From assembly GCA_043764895.1 (NCBI GenBank), contig JAYUJY010000083.1, forward strand, positions 21,020 through 85,019: DNA of 64,000 bases. Reading direction: 5' to 3'. Positions 33,248 to 42,462 of this stretch are shown one piece after another. This DNA comes from JAAFJU01 sp043764895 (GTDB lineage: Bacteria > Cyanobacteriota > Cyanobacteriia > Leptolyngbyales > Leptolyngbyaceae). The position numbers and the translations under genes were made by a program. Numbering within the stretch: position 1 is the first letter of the stretch; each line of letters starts with the position of its first letter. A model generated the notes under the pieces. It was not told where the DNA came from. It made no database searches and was given only the letters and a program-made list of their open reading frames with translations.

Positions 33248-33635
33248 GTCAATTTGTCCCTTTTTGAAAATTTGAAAATAAGTTACAACTACACAATATT
33301 ACTTAATTCGCCTAATATTGGTTCAGTATGGTTCAGGATGCAATGCTGAATCTGTCCAAAACGGGCCAAAACCAGTTGCACAGTTCTCGTCCTGTCCACA
33401 CAATACTGATGGTCTGACTCTAAAAAGTGGTTCCAGCATCACACTTTACAGGATCTTTTTTATACAATCCGTATATTCACTTAAACTTTACCTCACCTGT
33501 AGACTTCTACACCTCAAGCGATCGCACCGATATTTACACCATCATCGAAATCAGCCTAATCATATTTGAAAATCCGGCCTACAACTGGGGGATTCCGAGG
33601 CTTACCGGGCGACGAACATTCGCTCAATTACAATA
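33248..33635. other. Intergenic region with no recognised gene
   Basis: AT-rich between two minus-strand genes. It includes a ten-base near-duplication (GGTTCAGTAT then GGTTCAGGAT, 33319-33338). The frames on either strand are short and low-quality. It may carry the CsgG-like promoter. Confidence 0.4.
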
Positions 33636-34541
33636 TTAACGTTTAGCCCATTCTGGAACAGGTGTCACAAACTCTAGTCGATCGCCCGATCGGGGATGCC
33701 GAAACCCTAATTTCTGCGCGTGCAAAAAGTACCCACAATCTCCCGGCACCGCAATCTCGTCCCAGCTCTGCGCCACGATCGCCCCGCCCCCACTTTCATA
33801 CAACGGATCGCCGACTAACGGATGCCCCACCGATGCGAGATGAATCCGAATCTGATGGGGCCTTCCGGTGAAGATTTCAACTTCGGCTAGCGTAGAGTCC
33901 GATCGCCGCTCCAACACCCGTACCGTACTGCTTGCAACTAATCCCGTTTCAGAGGCTGCGAATAACTCTCCCAACACCGGATGCGGAACTTTACCAATGC
34001 GAGTCTCAATACCGAACCGATCGCACTGAATCACACCACTCGCCAACGCAACGTACACCTTTTGGATGTCTCGATCGCGCATCTGACGGGTCAGTTCAGC
34101 CTTCGCCACCGTCGATCGAGCTAGCAACATCAATCCCGAAGTCCCACGTCCCAAACGGTGAATTGGAATCGGTGGGTTCTCCGGATACAATGCCGACAGC
34201 AATCGCAACAGCGTATTCTCCAGAAATCCACCACCGGGCATCACAGGTAATCCTGAGGGTTTGCTAATGACGACTAAATCCGGATCTTCATGAAGAACCT
34301 CGATCGATCGAGGCACCTCGGGTTCGTCCCAAGGTGGACGGTGGTAAACCAGAGTTTGATGTACCTTCAGAATTTCGCTAGTGTCACACAAGCGATCGCC
34401 CAATCTCACCGCGCCCGATCGAATTCGGGATTTCCATTCTGATTTACTTGAATGGGTGTAGCGTTCTGCATAATATTGCAACACTGTTTTTCCAGCCGTT
34501 TGCTTTGTAATTCGATCATAATAAGTCCAGCCATTGTTCAT
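33636..34541 (-). CDS. RluA-family pseudouridine synthase
   Basis: 301 residues. A short N-terminal S4-like stretch (SKSEWKSRIRSGAVRLGDRL) precedes the catalytic domain: HEDPDLVVISKPSGLPVMPGGG, IHRLGRGTSGLMLLA with the catalytic Asp replaced? In other RluA enzymes this block is HRLDxxTSG; here it reads HRLGRGTSG, so the usual Asp is Gly. Then come GRPHQIRIHLASVGHPLVGDPLY and the conserved C-terminal FLHAQKLGFRHP. The Asp-to-Gly change is unusual and could mean altered activity. Confidence 0.85.
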   Translation of the reverse strand: MNNGWTYYDRITKQTAGKTVLQYYAERYTHSSKSEWKSRIRSGAVRLGDRLCDTSEILKVHQTLVYHRPPWDEPEVPRSIEVLHEDPDLVVISKPSGLPVMPGGGFLENTLLRLLSALYPENPPIPIHRLGRGTSGLMLLARSTVAKAELTRQMRDRDIQKVYVALASGVIQCDRFGIETRIGKVPHPVLGELFAASETGLVASSTVRVLERRSDSTLAEVEIFTGRPHQIRIHLASVGHPLVGDPLYESGGGAIVAQSWDEIAVPGDCGYFLHAQKLGFRHPRSGDRLEFVTPVPEWAKR

Positions 34542-34562
34542 AATCAGACACTTGCGATCGTT

Positions 34563-34590
34563 AGAGTTAAGGGTTCAGAGTTAAGGGTTC
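34563..34590. repeat. 14-bp exact tandem duplication
   Basis: AGAGTTAAGGGTTC occurs at 34563-34576 and 34577-34590, and AGA starts a third unit. It lies between the divergent RluA and Rpn genes. Confidence 0.9.
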
Positions 34591-34638
34591 AGACGTCAGT
34601 TTAATAGTATGATAAAGCTACTGCGTTGAGTAACTCTC

Positions 34639-35526
34639 ATGTCTAATGAAGCAGAGAAAAGTGGTGGAGAGACGATCGATCATGACAAGAATTTCAAGGA
34701 ATTAATTTCGACGTTTTTCCTAGAATTTCTAGAACTGTTTCTGCCGGAAATCGCCAGTACGATCGACCCAGGCTCAATCAAATTCTTGCAACAAGAATAT
34801 TTCACCGATCTAGTCGATGGAGAAAAGAAGATTATTGATTTGTTGGTAGAAGTGAAGCAATCAGGGCGAGATACAACTTTTCTCATTCATATCGAAGCCC
34901 AAGCATCCAGCAAGTCTCATTTCAATAGACGAATATTCCACTATTTTGCAATCCTTCATCAGCGGCACATGAAGGATATCTATCCCATCGTGATTTTCTC
35001 ATTTGATGAACCCTATCGCCCAGAAAAAAACACGTACAAGGTGGAGTTTCCAACCCGCAAGGTCTTGGAATTTAGTTTTGAATCGATCCAACTTAATCAA
35101 TTAAACTGGCGAGACTATCTCAACCAGCAAAACCCCATCGCAGCAGCCCTCATGGCAAAGATGAAAATAGCCAAAGCCGATCGACCTAAAGTCAAAGCGG
35201 AATGTTTGCGATTATTGGTGACGTTGAAGCTAAATCCCGCAAAGACTCAGCTCATCTCGAAGTTTGTGGATACGTATCTACGGCTAGATGTTAAGGAAGA
35301 GCAGCTATTTCAAGCAGAAATTGATACAATGGGTACAACTGAAAAAGAGGCAATTATGCAAACCACGACCAGTTGGGAAGAGAAAGGCATGGAAAAAGGC
35401 ATGGAGAAGGCGGCTCGATCGATCGGACTCAATCTTCTCCATCAGGGTATTGCACTCGAAACAATTGCTCAAGCCACTGGACTCACGATCGCGCAGCTCC
35501 AGCAACTTCAAGCTGAATCCAAGTAA
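34639..35526 (+). CDS. Rpn-type PD-(D/E)xK nuclease (RpnC/YadD-like)
   Basis: 295 residues. HDKNFKELISTFFLEFLELFLPE starts the fold; then FLQQEYFTDLVDGEKKIIDLLVEVK with the active-site Asp and the E-x-K, and LIHIEAQASSKSHFNRRIFHYFAILHQRH. The C-terminal tail carries the (E)KGMEKGMEKA repeats and a small helix-turn-helix-like end (GIALETIAQATGLTIAQLQQL) that is found in many such proteins. Members promote recombination or cut DNA; cyanobacteria hold many. One of three in the window. Confidence 0.85.
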   Translation: MSNEAEKSGGETIDHDKNFKELISTFFLEFLELFLPEIASTIDPGSIKFLQQEYFTDLVDGEKKIIDLLVEVKQSGRDTTFLIHIEAQASSKSHFNRRIFHYFAILHQRHMKDIYPIVIFSFDEPYRPEKNTYKVEFPTRKVLEFSFESIQLNQLNWRDYLNQQNPIAAALMAKMKIAKADRPKVKAECLRLLVTLKLNPAKTQLISKFVDTYLRLDVKEEQLFQAEIDTMGTTEKEAIMQTTTSWEEKGMEKGMEKAARSIGLNLLHQGIALETIAQATGLTIAQLQQLQAESK

Positions 35527-35542
35527 AACGATCGCTATCTTT

Positions 35543-36871
35543 TTATCCTCTCGGTCTCACCACCGAATTTGGAAACAGTGATTGGAATCCTGCGATACGA
35601 TCGATCACATTTTCGGGGGCGTCGTCCCAGAGACTTTCATAGTAGAAGTATGAGACCCCTAAGCCTCGCTGTTGAGTTGTTTTGGTTTGAGATTTGATCT
35701 GTTCAATCGAAATAGGACGACGACGTAACCCCGTTAGAATCCCGATCGCAGTCGAGACCCGCTGCTGCGATTCAAGGATTTCAGGACGGTTGATTTTAGC
35801 TGTGAAGCTGTTAAGGTCCGATCGATAGACCTGCATGATCACCTCATCTACTAACCCCTGCCGAACCCAGTTCAACCAATCTTGCAAAGTAAGCTTGTAA
35901 GCATGATCGTAATAGTTGGGTGAAATCGAGAAAATAGCCTTGGGTTTACGGGACTTTACCGCCTGATTGAGTTGCTTGACAAACAAAGTAATCTTATCTG
36001 CTCGCCATTTTACCCAAGCACTATCCGCCACATTGGAAGGGGGAAGTTTCTTCGTTTCTTGTTGATACAACGCCCTAGTATAAGCATCGTAACCAAACTC
36101 ACGGGGCAGACCTAAATTATCATCAAACTGCACCCCATCAACGTCATAGTTCATCACCGCTTCCATCACTAACTCAGTCAAAAAACGCTGCACATCCGCA
36201 TGAAATGGATTAAGCCACGCCACTTCACCCGCCGGACCCCCCGAAACTTGAGATCCATCGCGAGTTTGGGTGAGCCAGTCCGGATGCAACGTCGCAAGTT
36301 CAGACGTTTGTGGCACCATGAACCCAAACTCAAACCACGGAATGACGAGCAGATTTTGTCCGTGAGCCTGATTCACCAAGTCCGCCAAAATATCGTGTCC
36401 ATCCGTCCCCCGCCGAACAAACGGCTGAATCCCATAACGCGATGCGACAGCGCTCGGAAAATTCACGTACCCCGAATTCCACACCACTGGATAAATCGTA
36501 TTGAAATTCAACGATCGCAACTGGCTCATCGCATTGCGGACCTTAGCGCGATTTTCTAACATCGGTAAATCATTATTCGTCATCCACACGCCGCGAATTT
36601 CAGTCCGAGGAATGGCGGGCACGAGCGGCGCTATCGGGATGTTAATCGGTGACGGCATCCCCAGATCAGGTACGGGATTTGGCGGGGCGATCGGCGTTTG
36701 GTTCCAAGAGGGCGCAGGGGGAGGAGCGGGCGTGAGGCGGGGAATACTCACCTTCGGAAACAAAACCGGACGAAAAGGCGGTTGTTGCGCTGTTGCGCCG
36801 CCCGATATCGTAACTATCACCACCAGAATTGCTAAGGTGATCGCAAACCAACGTTTTGAACGCGTAGACAT
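35543..36871 (-). CDS. GHL10-type glycoside hydrolase-like secreted protein (DUF187)
   Basis: 442 residues with an N-terminal signal sequence (IAKVI-type, hydrophobic to about residue 28), then a Pro-rich linker (about 30-85). The TIM-barrel domain begins TEIRGVWMTNNDLPML and includes LNFNTIYPVVWNSGYVNFPS, AWLNPFHADVQRFLTELVMEAVMNYDVDGVQFDDNLG and WLNWVRQGLVDEVIMQVYRSDL. These are GHL10 blocks. Family members act on bacterial envelopes or glycans, with unclear substrate. The gene is probably exported to the periplasm. Confidence 0.88.
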   Translation of the reverse strand: MSTRSKRWFAITLAILVVIVTISGGATAQQPPFRPVLFPKVSIPRLTPAPPPAPSWNQTPIAPPNPVPDLGMPSPINIPIAPLVPAIPRTEIRGVWMTNNDLPMLENRAKVRNAMSQLRSLNFNTIYPVVWNSGYVNFPSAVASRYGIQPFVRRGTDGHDILADLVNQAHGQNLLVIPWFEFGFMVPQTSELATLHPDWLTQTRDGSQVSGGPAGEVAWLNPFHADVQRFLTELVMEAVMNYDVDGVQFDDNLGLPREFGYDAYTRALYQQETKKLPPSNVADSAWVKWRADKITLFVKQLNQAVKSRKPKAIFSISPNYYDHAYKLTLQDWLNWVRQGLVDEVIMQVYRSDLNSFTAKINRPEILESQQRVSTAIGILTGLRRRPISIEQIKSQTKTTQQRGLGVSYFYYESLWDDAPENVIDRIAGFQSLFPNSVVRPRG

Positions 36872-36963
36872 AAAAATCAGGGAATGGAGGTCAGAGAATG
36901 AAATACAACCGATCGATCGCAGATTCTAGTGTAGACCGATGTTTTTACCCTGACGATCGAAAG

Positions 36964-37644
36964 TCAACGTTTGTTGCGGGTCCATCTGAGCATCAATATG
37001 CAGGTCATCAACCAAAGAAATCCTACGGCATATCCAGCCAAAACGTCGGTGGGATAATGAACGCCCAAATACAAACGACTCAACCCAATCAATGAAATGA
37101 GTCCGACTGCAATGCCATAAATCGATCGAGACTGTCGAGGATATCGATCGGCCAATACATACGCCAGAAACCCATACAGCACAAACGATCCCATCGCATG
37201 GCCACTGGGAAACCCGTAGGATGTTTCCCTAATCAACCTCGGCCACAGCATGGGACGAGGCCGGACGAACGCTAATTTCATGCCTTGATTGAGAACTAGT
37301 GTGCCCACACAGGCGATCGTCAATGCTCCGGCTTCAAGACGCTGTTGTTGCCGCAGAAACCACCCAAAACTCATAGCCACGACCACAACGACCACTTCTG
37401 GATTGCCCAACCGAGTGATGTTAAGCATGAGATAATCTAACCCTGGGTTAGTCCACTGATGCAATCTCAGCAGTAGAATTGTATCAAACTGAAAGGATTC
37501 TTTTTCCCACACTTCTTGGCAAAGCCAACCTAATCCTGTTAACAATAGTAAAGATCCTGCTAGACCTAGGATTCCGGTGGTAGTCAGTTGATTTAAGAAT
37601 TTCGATCGACCAGTAGCAGATGTAAACTGTGTCAGTAATTTCAT
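36964..37644 (-). CDS. PAP2-family membrane phosphatase
   Basis: 226 residues with five or six membrane segments. The three acid-phosphatase motifs are present: KLAFVRPRP (K-x6-RP), PSGHAMGS (PSGH) and SRLYLGVHYPTDV (SR-x5-H-x3-D). Likely substrates are undecaprenyl or phosphatidate phosphates. It starts at ATG 37644 and stands alone, with a 96-bp gap to the Rpn gene. Confidence 0.93.
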   Translation of the reverse strand: MKLLTQFTSATGRSKFLNQLTTTGILGLAGSLLLLTGLGWLCQEVWEKESFQFDTILLLRLHQWTNPGLDYLMLNITRLGNPEVVVVVVAMSFGWFLRQQQRLEAGALTIACVGTLVLNQGMKLAFVRPRPMLWPRLIRETSYGFPSGHAMGSFVLYGFLAYVLADRYPRQSRSIYGIAVGLISLIGLSRLYLGVHYPTDVLAGYAVGFLWLMTCILMLRWTRNKR

Positions 37645-37740
37645 AGGATATATAAGTAAAAATCGGCTGATCGTTGATCTTAAAAGATAGTCAATTGATG
37701 AGACAAATTTGCATTTACATGTGTGAAAATCGAAGGTATT

Positions 37741-38607
37741 TTAAGCATCACTCGACTGTCGCAGTTGCTGAATTTGAGCAACCGTCAGGTCAGTCATTTG
37801 CGCAACTGTTGCTTCATCAAAATTTAATAACAGCCGCCGAGCGATCGTAATTTTAGCTTGCTCTAACCCTTCTTGCAGCCCTTCTGTCCTTCCTTGCTCC
37901 AACCCTAGGGCGATCGCATTCCGCTGGTCGTGGATAAACATTTCGCGGTTCTCTAAATCTTCGAGTTCTTCTTGGCTGAGATTAGCTTGATTTGCGACGG
38001 TAAAAGCTTGTTGAATAGCAGGAATACTTTCCATTGATTGCGGAATCGATTCAAGCTGACGTGCATTTTGGAGAAAATAAATCCATTTTGCTGTCAAATC
38101 ATCCACTTCACTGAGCGCCTTATGGAACTTTGGCAGTTCCACAAAAACAAGTTCCAGACCGTCGATCGAATGGTCACTCAATCGATCCTTTTCCTTCAGG
38201 ACAAACCGTGAAATGACAGCATCTAAGTTTTTAAACATCTCAAAATCAGTAATCGTCAGCGCAATCACAGGGTTAAGTAAGGTGTAGTCATCACCAATAC
38301 TAAGCTGAGTTGAATAGGCTTTCGCGGCATTGTACAATACCCGTTGTTCAAATCCTTTGACGTTCAGCACCTGCATCTCAATAATGACGATTTGACCACC
38401 GGAAATCGTTGCCTTAACATCCAGGAAGGTGTCTTTCATTCCCCGGATTCGTGGGGCTTGATAGGGATTTATGATATCGACGGACTGTACAACATTATCA
38501 CCGCCATATAAAATTCCATTTAGAAAACTCACCAAGATTTCATGGCTCTGTTCGGAGCCAAATATTTTCTTGAAGGCAAAGTCAGTTTTGGGATTAATGA
38601 AGATCAT
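37741..38607 (-). CDS. Rpn-type PD-(D/E)xK nuclease
   Basis: 288 residues. The start FINPKTDFAFKKIFGSEQSHEILVSFLNGIL is the hallmark of the family, followed by DTFLDVKATISGGQIVIIEMQV with the Asp and the E-x-Q/K site, and FEQRVLYNAAKAYSTQLSIGDDY. The tail has GLEQGRTEGLQEGLEQAKITIARRLL, the usual glutamine/glutamate-Gly repeats. It differs from the copy at 34.6 kb and is nearer to the 43 kb type. Confidence 0.9.
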   Translation of the reverse strand: MIFINPKTDFAFKKIFGSEQSHEILVSFLNGILYGGDNVVQSVDIINPYQAPRIRGMKDTFLDVKATISGGQIVIIEMQVLNVKGFEQRVLYNAAKAYSTQLSIGDDYTLLNPVIALTITDFEMFKNLDAVISRFVLKEKDRLSDHSIDGLELVFVELPKFHKALSEVDDLTAKWIYFLQNARQLESIPQSMESIPAIQQAFTVANQANLSQEELEDLENREMFIHDQRNAIALGLEQGRTEGLQEGLEQAKITIARRLLLNFDEATVAQMTDLTVAQIQQLRQSSDA

Positions 38608-38678
38608 GGGCGATCGAGATACATCTAAACTTATTTAATCTTAGCATGGCAGACGATTTGCATTTTAAGTCCTAATTT

Positions 38679-39404
38679 CTATCCAAGGGCGATCGCTTTT
38701 TCAGGAGCAGCTTCGGTTTCTAGATCATAGGATTCCAGCATTCCATCTTCCATGTGAATCAATCGATCGGCCACATCCAAAATTCGATTATCGTGCGTCA
38801 CCAACATCACTGCCGAACCCCGTTCTTTGGCCAACTTTCGCATAATTTCCACCGCATCTCGCCCCGATTTTTTATCCAATGCGGCGGTCGGTTCATCCGC
38901 TAGAATTAATTTTGGATTCGACACCAACGCCCGCGCGATCGCAACCCGCTGCTTTTGGCCGCCCGACAATTGATCCGTATACTTCGCCATCTGATCCGAC
39001 AAGCCCACTGCCGCTAACATGTCTTTTGCCATCTCTTCGCGTTCTTTTGCTGAGAGATGCGTATGCAATTCCAAGGACATCATCACATTTTGCGTGGTCG
39101 TTAGGGACTTTAGCAAGTTGTGCGCCTGGAAGATATAGCCAATGTTTCGTCGCAGCGCAACCCGCACCGCCTCGGAGGAATTCAACAACTCTTGCCCCAA
39201 CACCTTCAGACTTCCTTCCTGGGTCGATCGAAGTGCCCCAATCAATGTCAACAATGTCGTTTTTCCCGAACCTGACGGCCCGGTCATAATGACGACTTCT
39301 CCCGGTTCCACTATTGTCGTCGCCCCAAAGAGAATTTGTTTGCGTAAATTGCCACTGCCAAAATAATGATTCACGCCAGCAATTGAAATAATCGGTTCTG
39401 TCAT
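38679..39404 (-). CDS. devA: DevA-type ABC transporter ATPase
   Basis: 241 residues. Walker A is GPSGSGKTT, the signature is LSGGQKQRVAIARAL and Walker B is LILADEPTAALD, followed by the VMLVTHDNR His loop. The ATVVEPGEVVIMTG start and IGALRSTQEGSLKVLGQELL fit the DevA/HgdA subgroup, which with DevC and DevB exports glycolipids or other hydrophobic products through TolC. The permease gene is immediately upstream on the same strand (47 bp gap). No devB membrane-fusion gene is in the window. Confidence 0.9.
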   Translation of the reverse strand: MTEPIISIAGVNHYFGSGNLRKQILFGATTIVEPGEVVIMTGPSGSGKTTLLTLIGALRSTQEGSLKVLGQELLNSSEAVRVALRRNIGYIFQAHNLLKSLTTTQNVMMSLELHTHLSAKEREEMAKDMLAAVGLSDQMAKYTDQLSGGQKQRVAIARALVSNPKLILADEPTAALDKKSGRDAVEIMRKLAKERGSAVMLVTHDNRILDVADRLIHMEDGMLESYDLETEAAPEKAIALG

Positions 39405-39451
39405 GGTTTAGGAAGTGGTTTGGTGTTTTAAACTTTAAGCAGCGTTCTGAT

Positions 39452-40693
39452 TTAGAAAATATCTGCGGGATCGGCCTCCTGAACTTTTCGGACCGCGATC
39501 GCCCCTGAAATGACGCACATCATAACCGCTAAACAAAAGACGGTGAACGTCCGATCGGTCGTCATCGCTAGCGGTAAAGCTGTCGCATTACGAGTGAGGG
39601 TATACATGCCATTACTTAGGAGAAACCCAGGAATGAAGCCCATCACCGACAAAATCAATGCCTCCTGAAACACAACTTTGAGTAAATAACGGTTTTTATA
39701 ACCCATTGCCTTCAGCGTTGCATATTCTGGCAAGTGATCGGATACGTCAGTGTATAAGATCTGATACACGATGACGATACCAACCAGGAATCCGATCACA
39801 GCACCTAACGTGAAAATGAATCCAATGGACGTACTGTTCTGCCAGTATTTCCGCTCCACTTCCACAAATGCCTTCTTCGTCAACACCCGAATTTCCCCCA
39901 CAATGAAGTCCTCCCTGGCTTCCTCTGGTTTGAGGAGACGATTCACTCGGTATGCACCGGGCAATGCTCGTCTAACCGCTTCTAGTGATTTATAAAGATC
40001 CGCACCTTGTTTCAATTTGACAATGCCAATATTGATTTCACCCCTGTCACGCCGGGTAAAAATCCTGAGGAAATTGGATTCACTGGTCAACACGTTGCCA
40101 TCGGCCCCAAAGGACGCACCCAGTTCAAACAAGCCATCTATGGTCACTTTTCGATCGCTAATCTCCGTAACAATAGATTTACCCTGCTTCTGATATTCCT
40201 CAAACTTTGTCGGAATGGGTCCAAATTCCGCCCGAGATTGTTTGTCAAACAAAATACGGTCTTCTATCTTTAGCAGCTTCCGCGCTGCTGCATCGTAACC
40301 GGATACACTCAATACGTCGTCATTGGGATCAACGCCCAGCACCATGATCTGACGAGTCTGAGACTTGGGCAACTCTTCCCAAAACGGATTTTTCCACAGC
40401 CCAAACCCAACATAGACTGGACTAATATTTTCGACCGTTTCCAAGCCTAGCAAGCCATAGAGCCGACGCTGAGGAAAACTTTGGATGGAGATAAGTGAAT
40501 TCGATCGAGTACTGAGCAACATAATGTCGCCCTTAACGTTTTCGTGGAACCGAATCGCACTATTGAAGAGCGCATCCCGAAAACCCAACTGCACAAACAT
40601 CAAAAACACCGCAAAGCCAATGCCTGCGATTGCAATCAGCAATCGGACTCGTTCGCGTTTGAGTTGTAGCCAAGCCAATGGAATTACAAACAT
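39452..40693 (-). CDS. devC: DevC-type ABC transporter permease
   Basis: 413 residues from ATG 40693; the TTG at 40723 seems less likely. Four membrane segments and a large periplasmic domain, starting PLAWLQLKRERVRLLIAIAGIGFAVFLMFVQLGF, a DevC signature. The C-terminal part (NSTSIGFIFTLGAVIGFLVGIVIVYQILYTDVSDHLPEYATLKAMGYKNRYLL) is typical. It forms an exporter with DevA. In Anabaena the DevBCA set exports heterocyst glycolipid; here devB is absent from the neighbourhood, so another fusion protein must serve. Confidence 0.92.
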   Translation of the reverse strand: MFVIPLAWLQLKRERVRLLIAIAGIGFAVFLMFVQLGFRDALFNSAIRFHENVKGDIMLLSTRSNSLISIQSFPQRRLYGLLGLETVENISPVYVGFGLWKNPFWEELPKSQTRQIMVLGVDPNDDVLSVSGYDAAARKLLKIEDRILFDKQSRAEFGPIPTKFEEYQKQGKSIVTEISDRKVTIDGLFELGASFGADGNVLTSESNFLRIFTRRDRGEINIGIVKLKQGADLYKSLEAVRRALPGAYRVNRLLKPEEAREDFIVGEIRVLTKKAFVEVERKYWQNSTSIGFIFTLGAVIGFLVGIVIVYQILYTDVSDHLPEYATLKAMGYKNRYLLKVVFQEALILSVMGFIPGFLLSNGMYTLTRNATALPLAMTTDRTFTVFCLAVMMCVISGAIAVRKVQEADPADIF

Positions 40694-40810
40694 TATAGAT
40701 TTGGGTTCGCAGCAGGACGTCAATTGCTTACTATTCTAAGCGCTCACGTCCCTCGATCGCTCAGGATGACTGTTCCGGATCAATCCTCAACTCTCGACGT
40801 CCTCCTAGAA

Positions 40811-40844
40811 ACAAAAATGGGGGGGACTTAGGATCCTCCCCCTC
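40811..40844 (-). terminator. Rho-independent terminator of amt
   Basis: On the minus strand GGGGGA (40842-40837) pairs with TCCCCC (40826-40821) round a ten-nt loop and is followed by TTTTTG. It lies 53 bp past the amt stop and before devC. Confidence 0.85.
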
Positions 40845-40896
40845 ACATCGATAAACTAACCGATCGCACATTCATCAACGCGCATCGAAAAACTGA

Positions 40897-42462
40897 CTAC
40901 ACGCGACTCCGCATCATATCAGGAAGGACATCTTTTGCGAAACCGGAGTAGCCTTCCATTCCATGTTCACTAATATCTAAACCCTCCATTTCTTCATGTT
41001 CTTTCACGCGAATTCCTAGCGTTGCTTTTAGAACTCCCCAGAAAATACCGGATAACAATGCGGTCGTCGCTGCAACCGTCACAACACCCACCACTTGATA
41101 CCACAATTGTTCCAATCCACCGCCGTAGAAGAGTCCAGCTTTCGGTGCTGCCGAGGTAAAAAAGAGAGCCGTGTCCTTAAAGGCTTCATTGTTAAGACCG
41201 ACGGAAAAAAGACCCACAGCGATCGTTCCCCAAGTACCATTGACGAGGTGAACAGAGACCGCCCCGACCGGATCATCGATTTTCAACTTGTCAAAAAAAC
41301 CAACGGCAAAGACCACTAGTACTCCAGCGACGGTTCCAATGATCGCAGCGGAAGGAAGTGTAATAAACGAGCAGCCTGCGGTGACGGCTACTAGTCCGGC
41401 CAAAACGCCATTGATGACCATAGAGAGATCAGGCTTGCCCAAAACTAGCCAAGCAACAACCGTTGAGGCAATTCCTCCAAAGGCACCTGCGGTGTTAGTG
41501 GTTAAGGCAATGTGCGCAATCAGTCCCGGATTCACGGCCATGGTCGAACCGGAGTTGAAGCCAAACCAGCCAAACCAGAGAATTAAGCACCCCAAAGTCG
41601 CAATTCCCATATTGTGACCGGGCATCGCATTGCTGCTGCCATTGGCGTTGTAACGACCAAGACGGGGACCGAGGAAAATTGCGCCCATTAGTGCTCCAGT
41701 GCCGCCCATCAGGTGAACTACTGTCGAACCTGCAAAATCAAAGAACCCCATCTTAGCCAGCCAGCCACCGCCCCAAACCCAGTGTCCCGTTATGGGATAG
41801 GCAATCCCAACAAACAGCAAGCTAAAGATTAGGAAGTCAACAAATTTTATCCGCTCTGCGACTGCGCCAGAAACAATAGTTGCCGCTGTTCCGGCGAAGG
41901 CTAGTTGGAAAAAGAACTTTGCGGCGAGGGGAACACCTGTCCAATTCAATGAGCCGAAAATCCCTTTGTAGTCTGCCATGATCGCAGGACTATTGTCTGC
42001 ACCTTGAATAAAAAATCCACCACTTGTTCCAATAAAACCATTCCCATCACTAAACATCAACCCAAACCCGATCGCCCAAAAAGCGACGGTAGAAAGGGCA
42101 AAGACAATTAAGTTCTTAGTCAGGACGTTAACAGCATTTTTTTGCCGACACATTCCAGCTTCTAACATACAAAAACCTGCATTCATGAAGATGACTAGCA
42201 TCGCCGCGATCATCACCCAGACGGTATCTAAACCAACCCGCAGATCTTTCATATCCTGCGCGACTTTAGTCATGTCAGGTGGCGCATTTTGGGCAACAGC
42301 CGCAAGATTCCAAATGAGGACAATGGCGATAGCCGCTGGAAGACTTGCTTGCCAGCTTGGCATGAGCTGCCGGAACCACCGAACTGCAAACAGCTTTTCC
42401 GCAAATCGTGCGATCGATCCAGGCTCTGGCGATCGCTTCGACAACTTTCTCGAAATCATCAT
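40897..42462 (-). CDS. amt: Ammonium transporter
   Basis: Takes up ammonium through 11 membrane segments. After an N-terminal extension of about 55 residues that looks like a signal peptide (IAIVLIWNLAAVAQNAPP) it reads VWVMIAAMLVIFMNAGFCMLEAGMCRQKNAVNVLTKN, and later ADYKGIFGSLNWTGVPLAAKFFFQLAFAGTAATIVSGAVAERIKF and HLMGGTGALMGAIFLGPR. The two pore His lie in the DxA..HL(M/V)GG and AVSVHLVNGTWG blocks. The tail MEGLDISEHGMEGYSGF is conserved and could be a regulatory site for GlnK-type PII. An NtcA box lies 272 bp upstream. Confidence 0.96.
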   Translation of the reverse strand: MMISRKLSKRSPEPGSIARFAEKLFAVRWFRQLMPSWQASLPAAIAIVLIWNLAAVAQNAPPDMTKVAQDMKDLRVGLDTVWVMIAAMLVIFMNAGFCMLEAGMCRQKNAVNVLTKNLIVFALSTVAFWAIGFGLMFSDGNGFIGTSGGFFIQGADNSPAIMADYKGIFGSLNWTGVPLAAKFFFQLAFAGTAATIVSGAVAERIKFVDFLIFSLLFVGIAYPITGHWVWGGGWLAKMGFFDFAGSTVVHLMGGTGALMGAIFLGPRLGRYNANGSSNAMPGHNMGIATLGCLILWFGWFGFNSGSTMAVNPGLIAHIALTTNTAGAFGGIASTVVAWLVLGKPDLSMVINGVLAGLVAVTAGCSFITLPSAAIIGTVAGVLVVFAVGFFDKLKIDDPVGAVSVHLVNGTWGTIAVGLFSVGLNNEAFKDTALFFTSAAPKAGLFYGGGLEQLWYQVVGVVTVAATTALLSGIFWGVLKATLGIRVKEHEEMEGLDISEHGMEGYSGFAKDVLPDMMRSRV

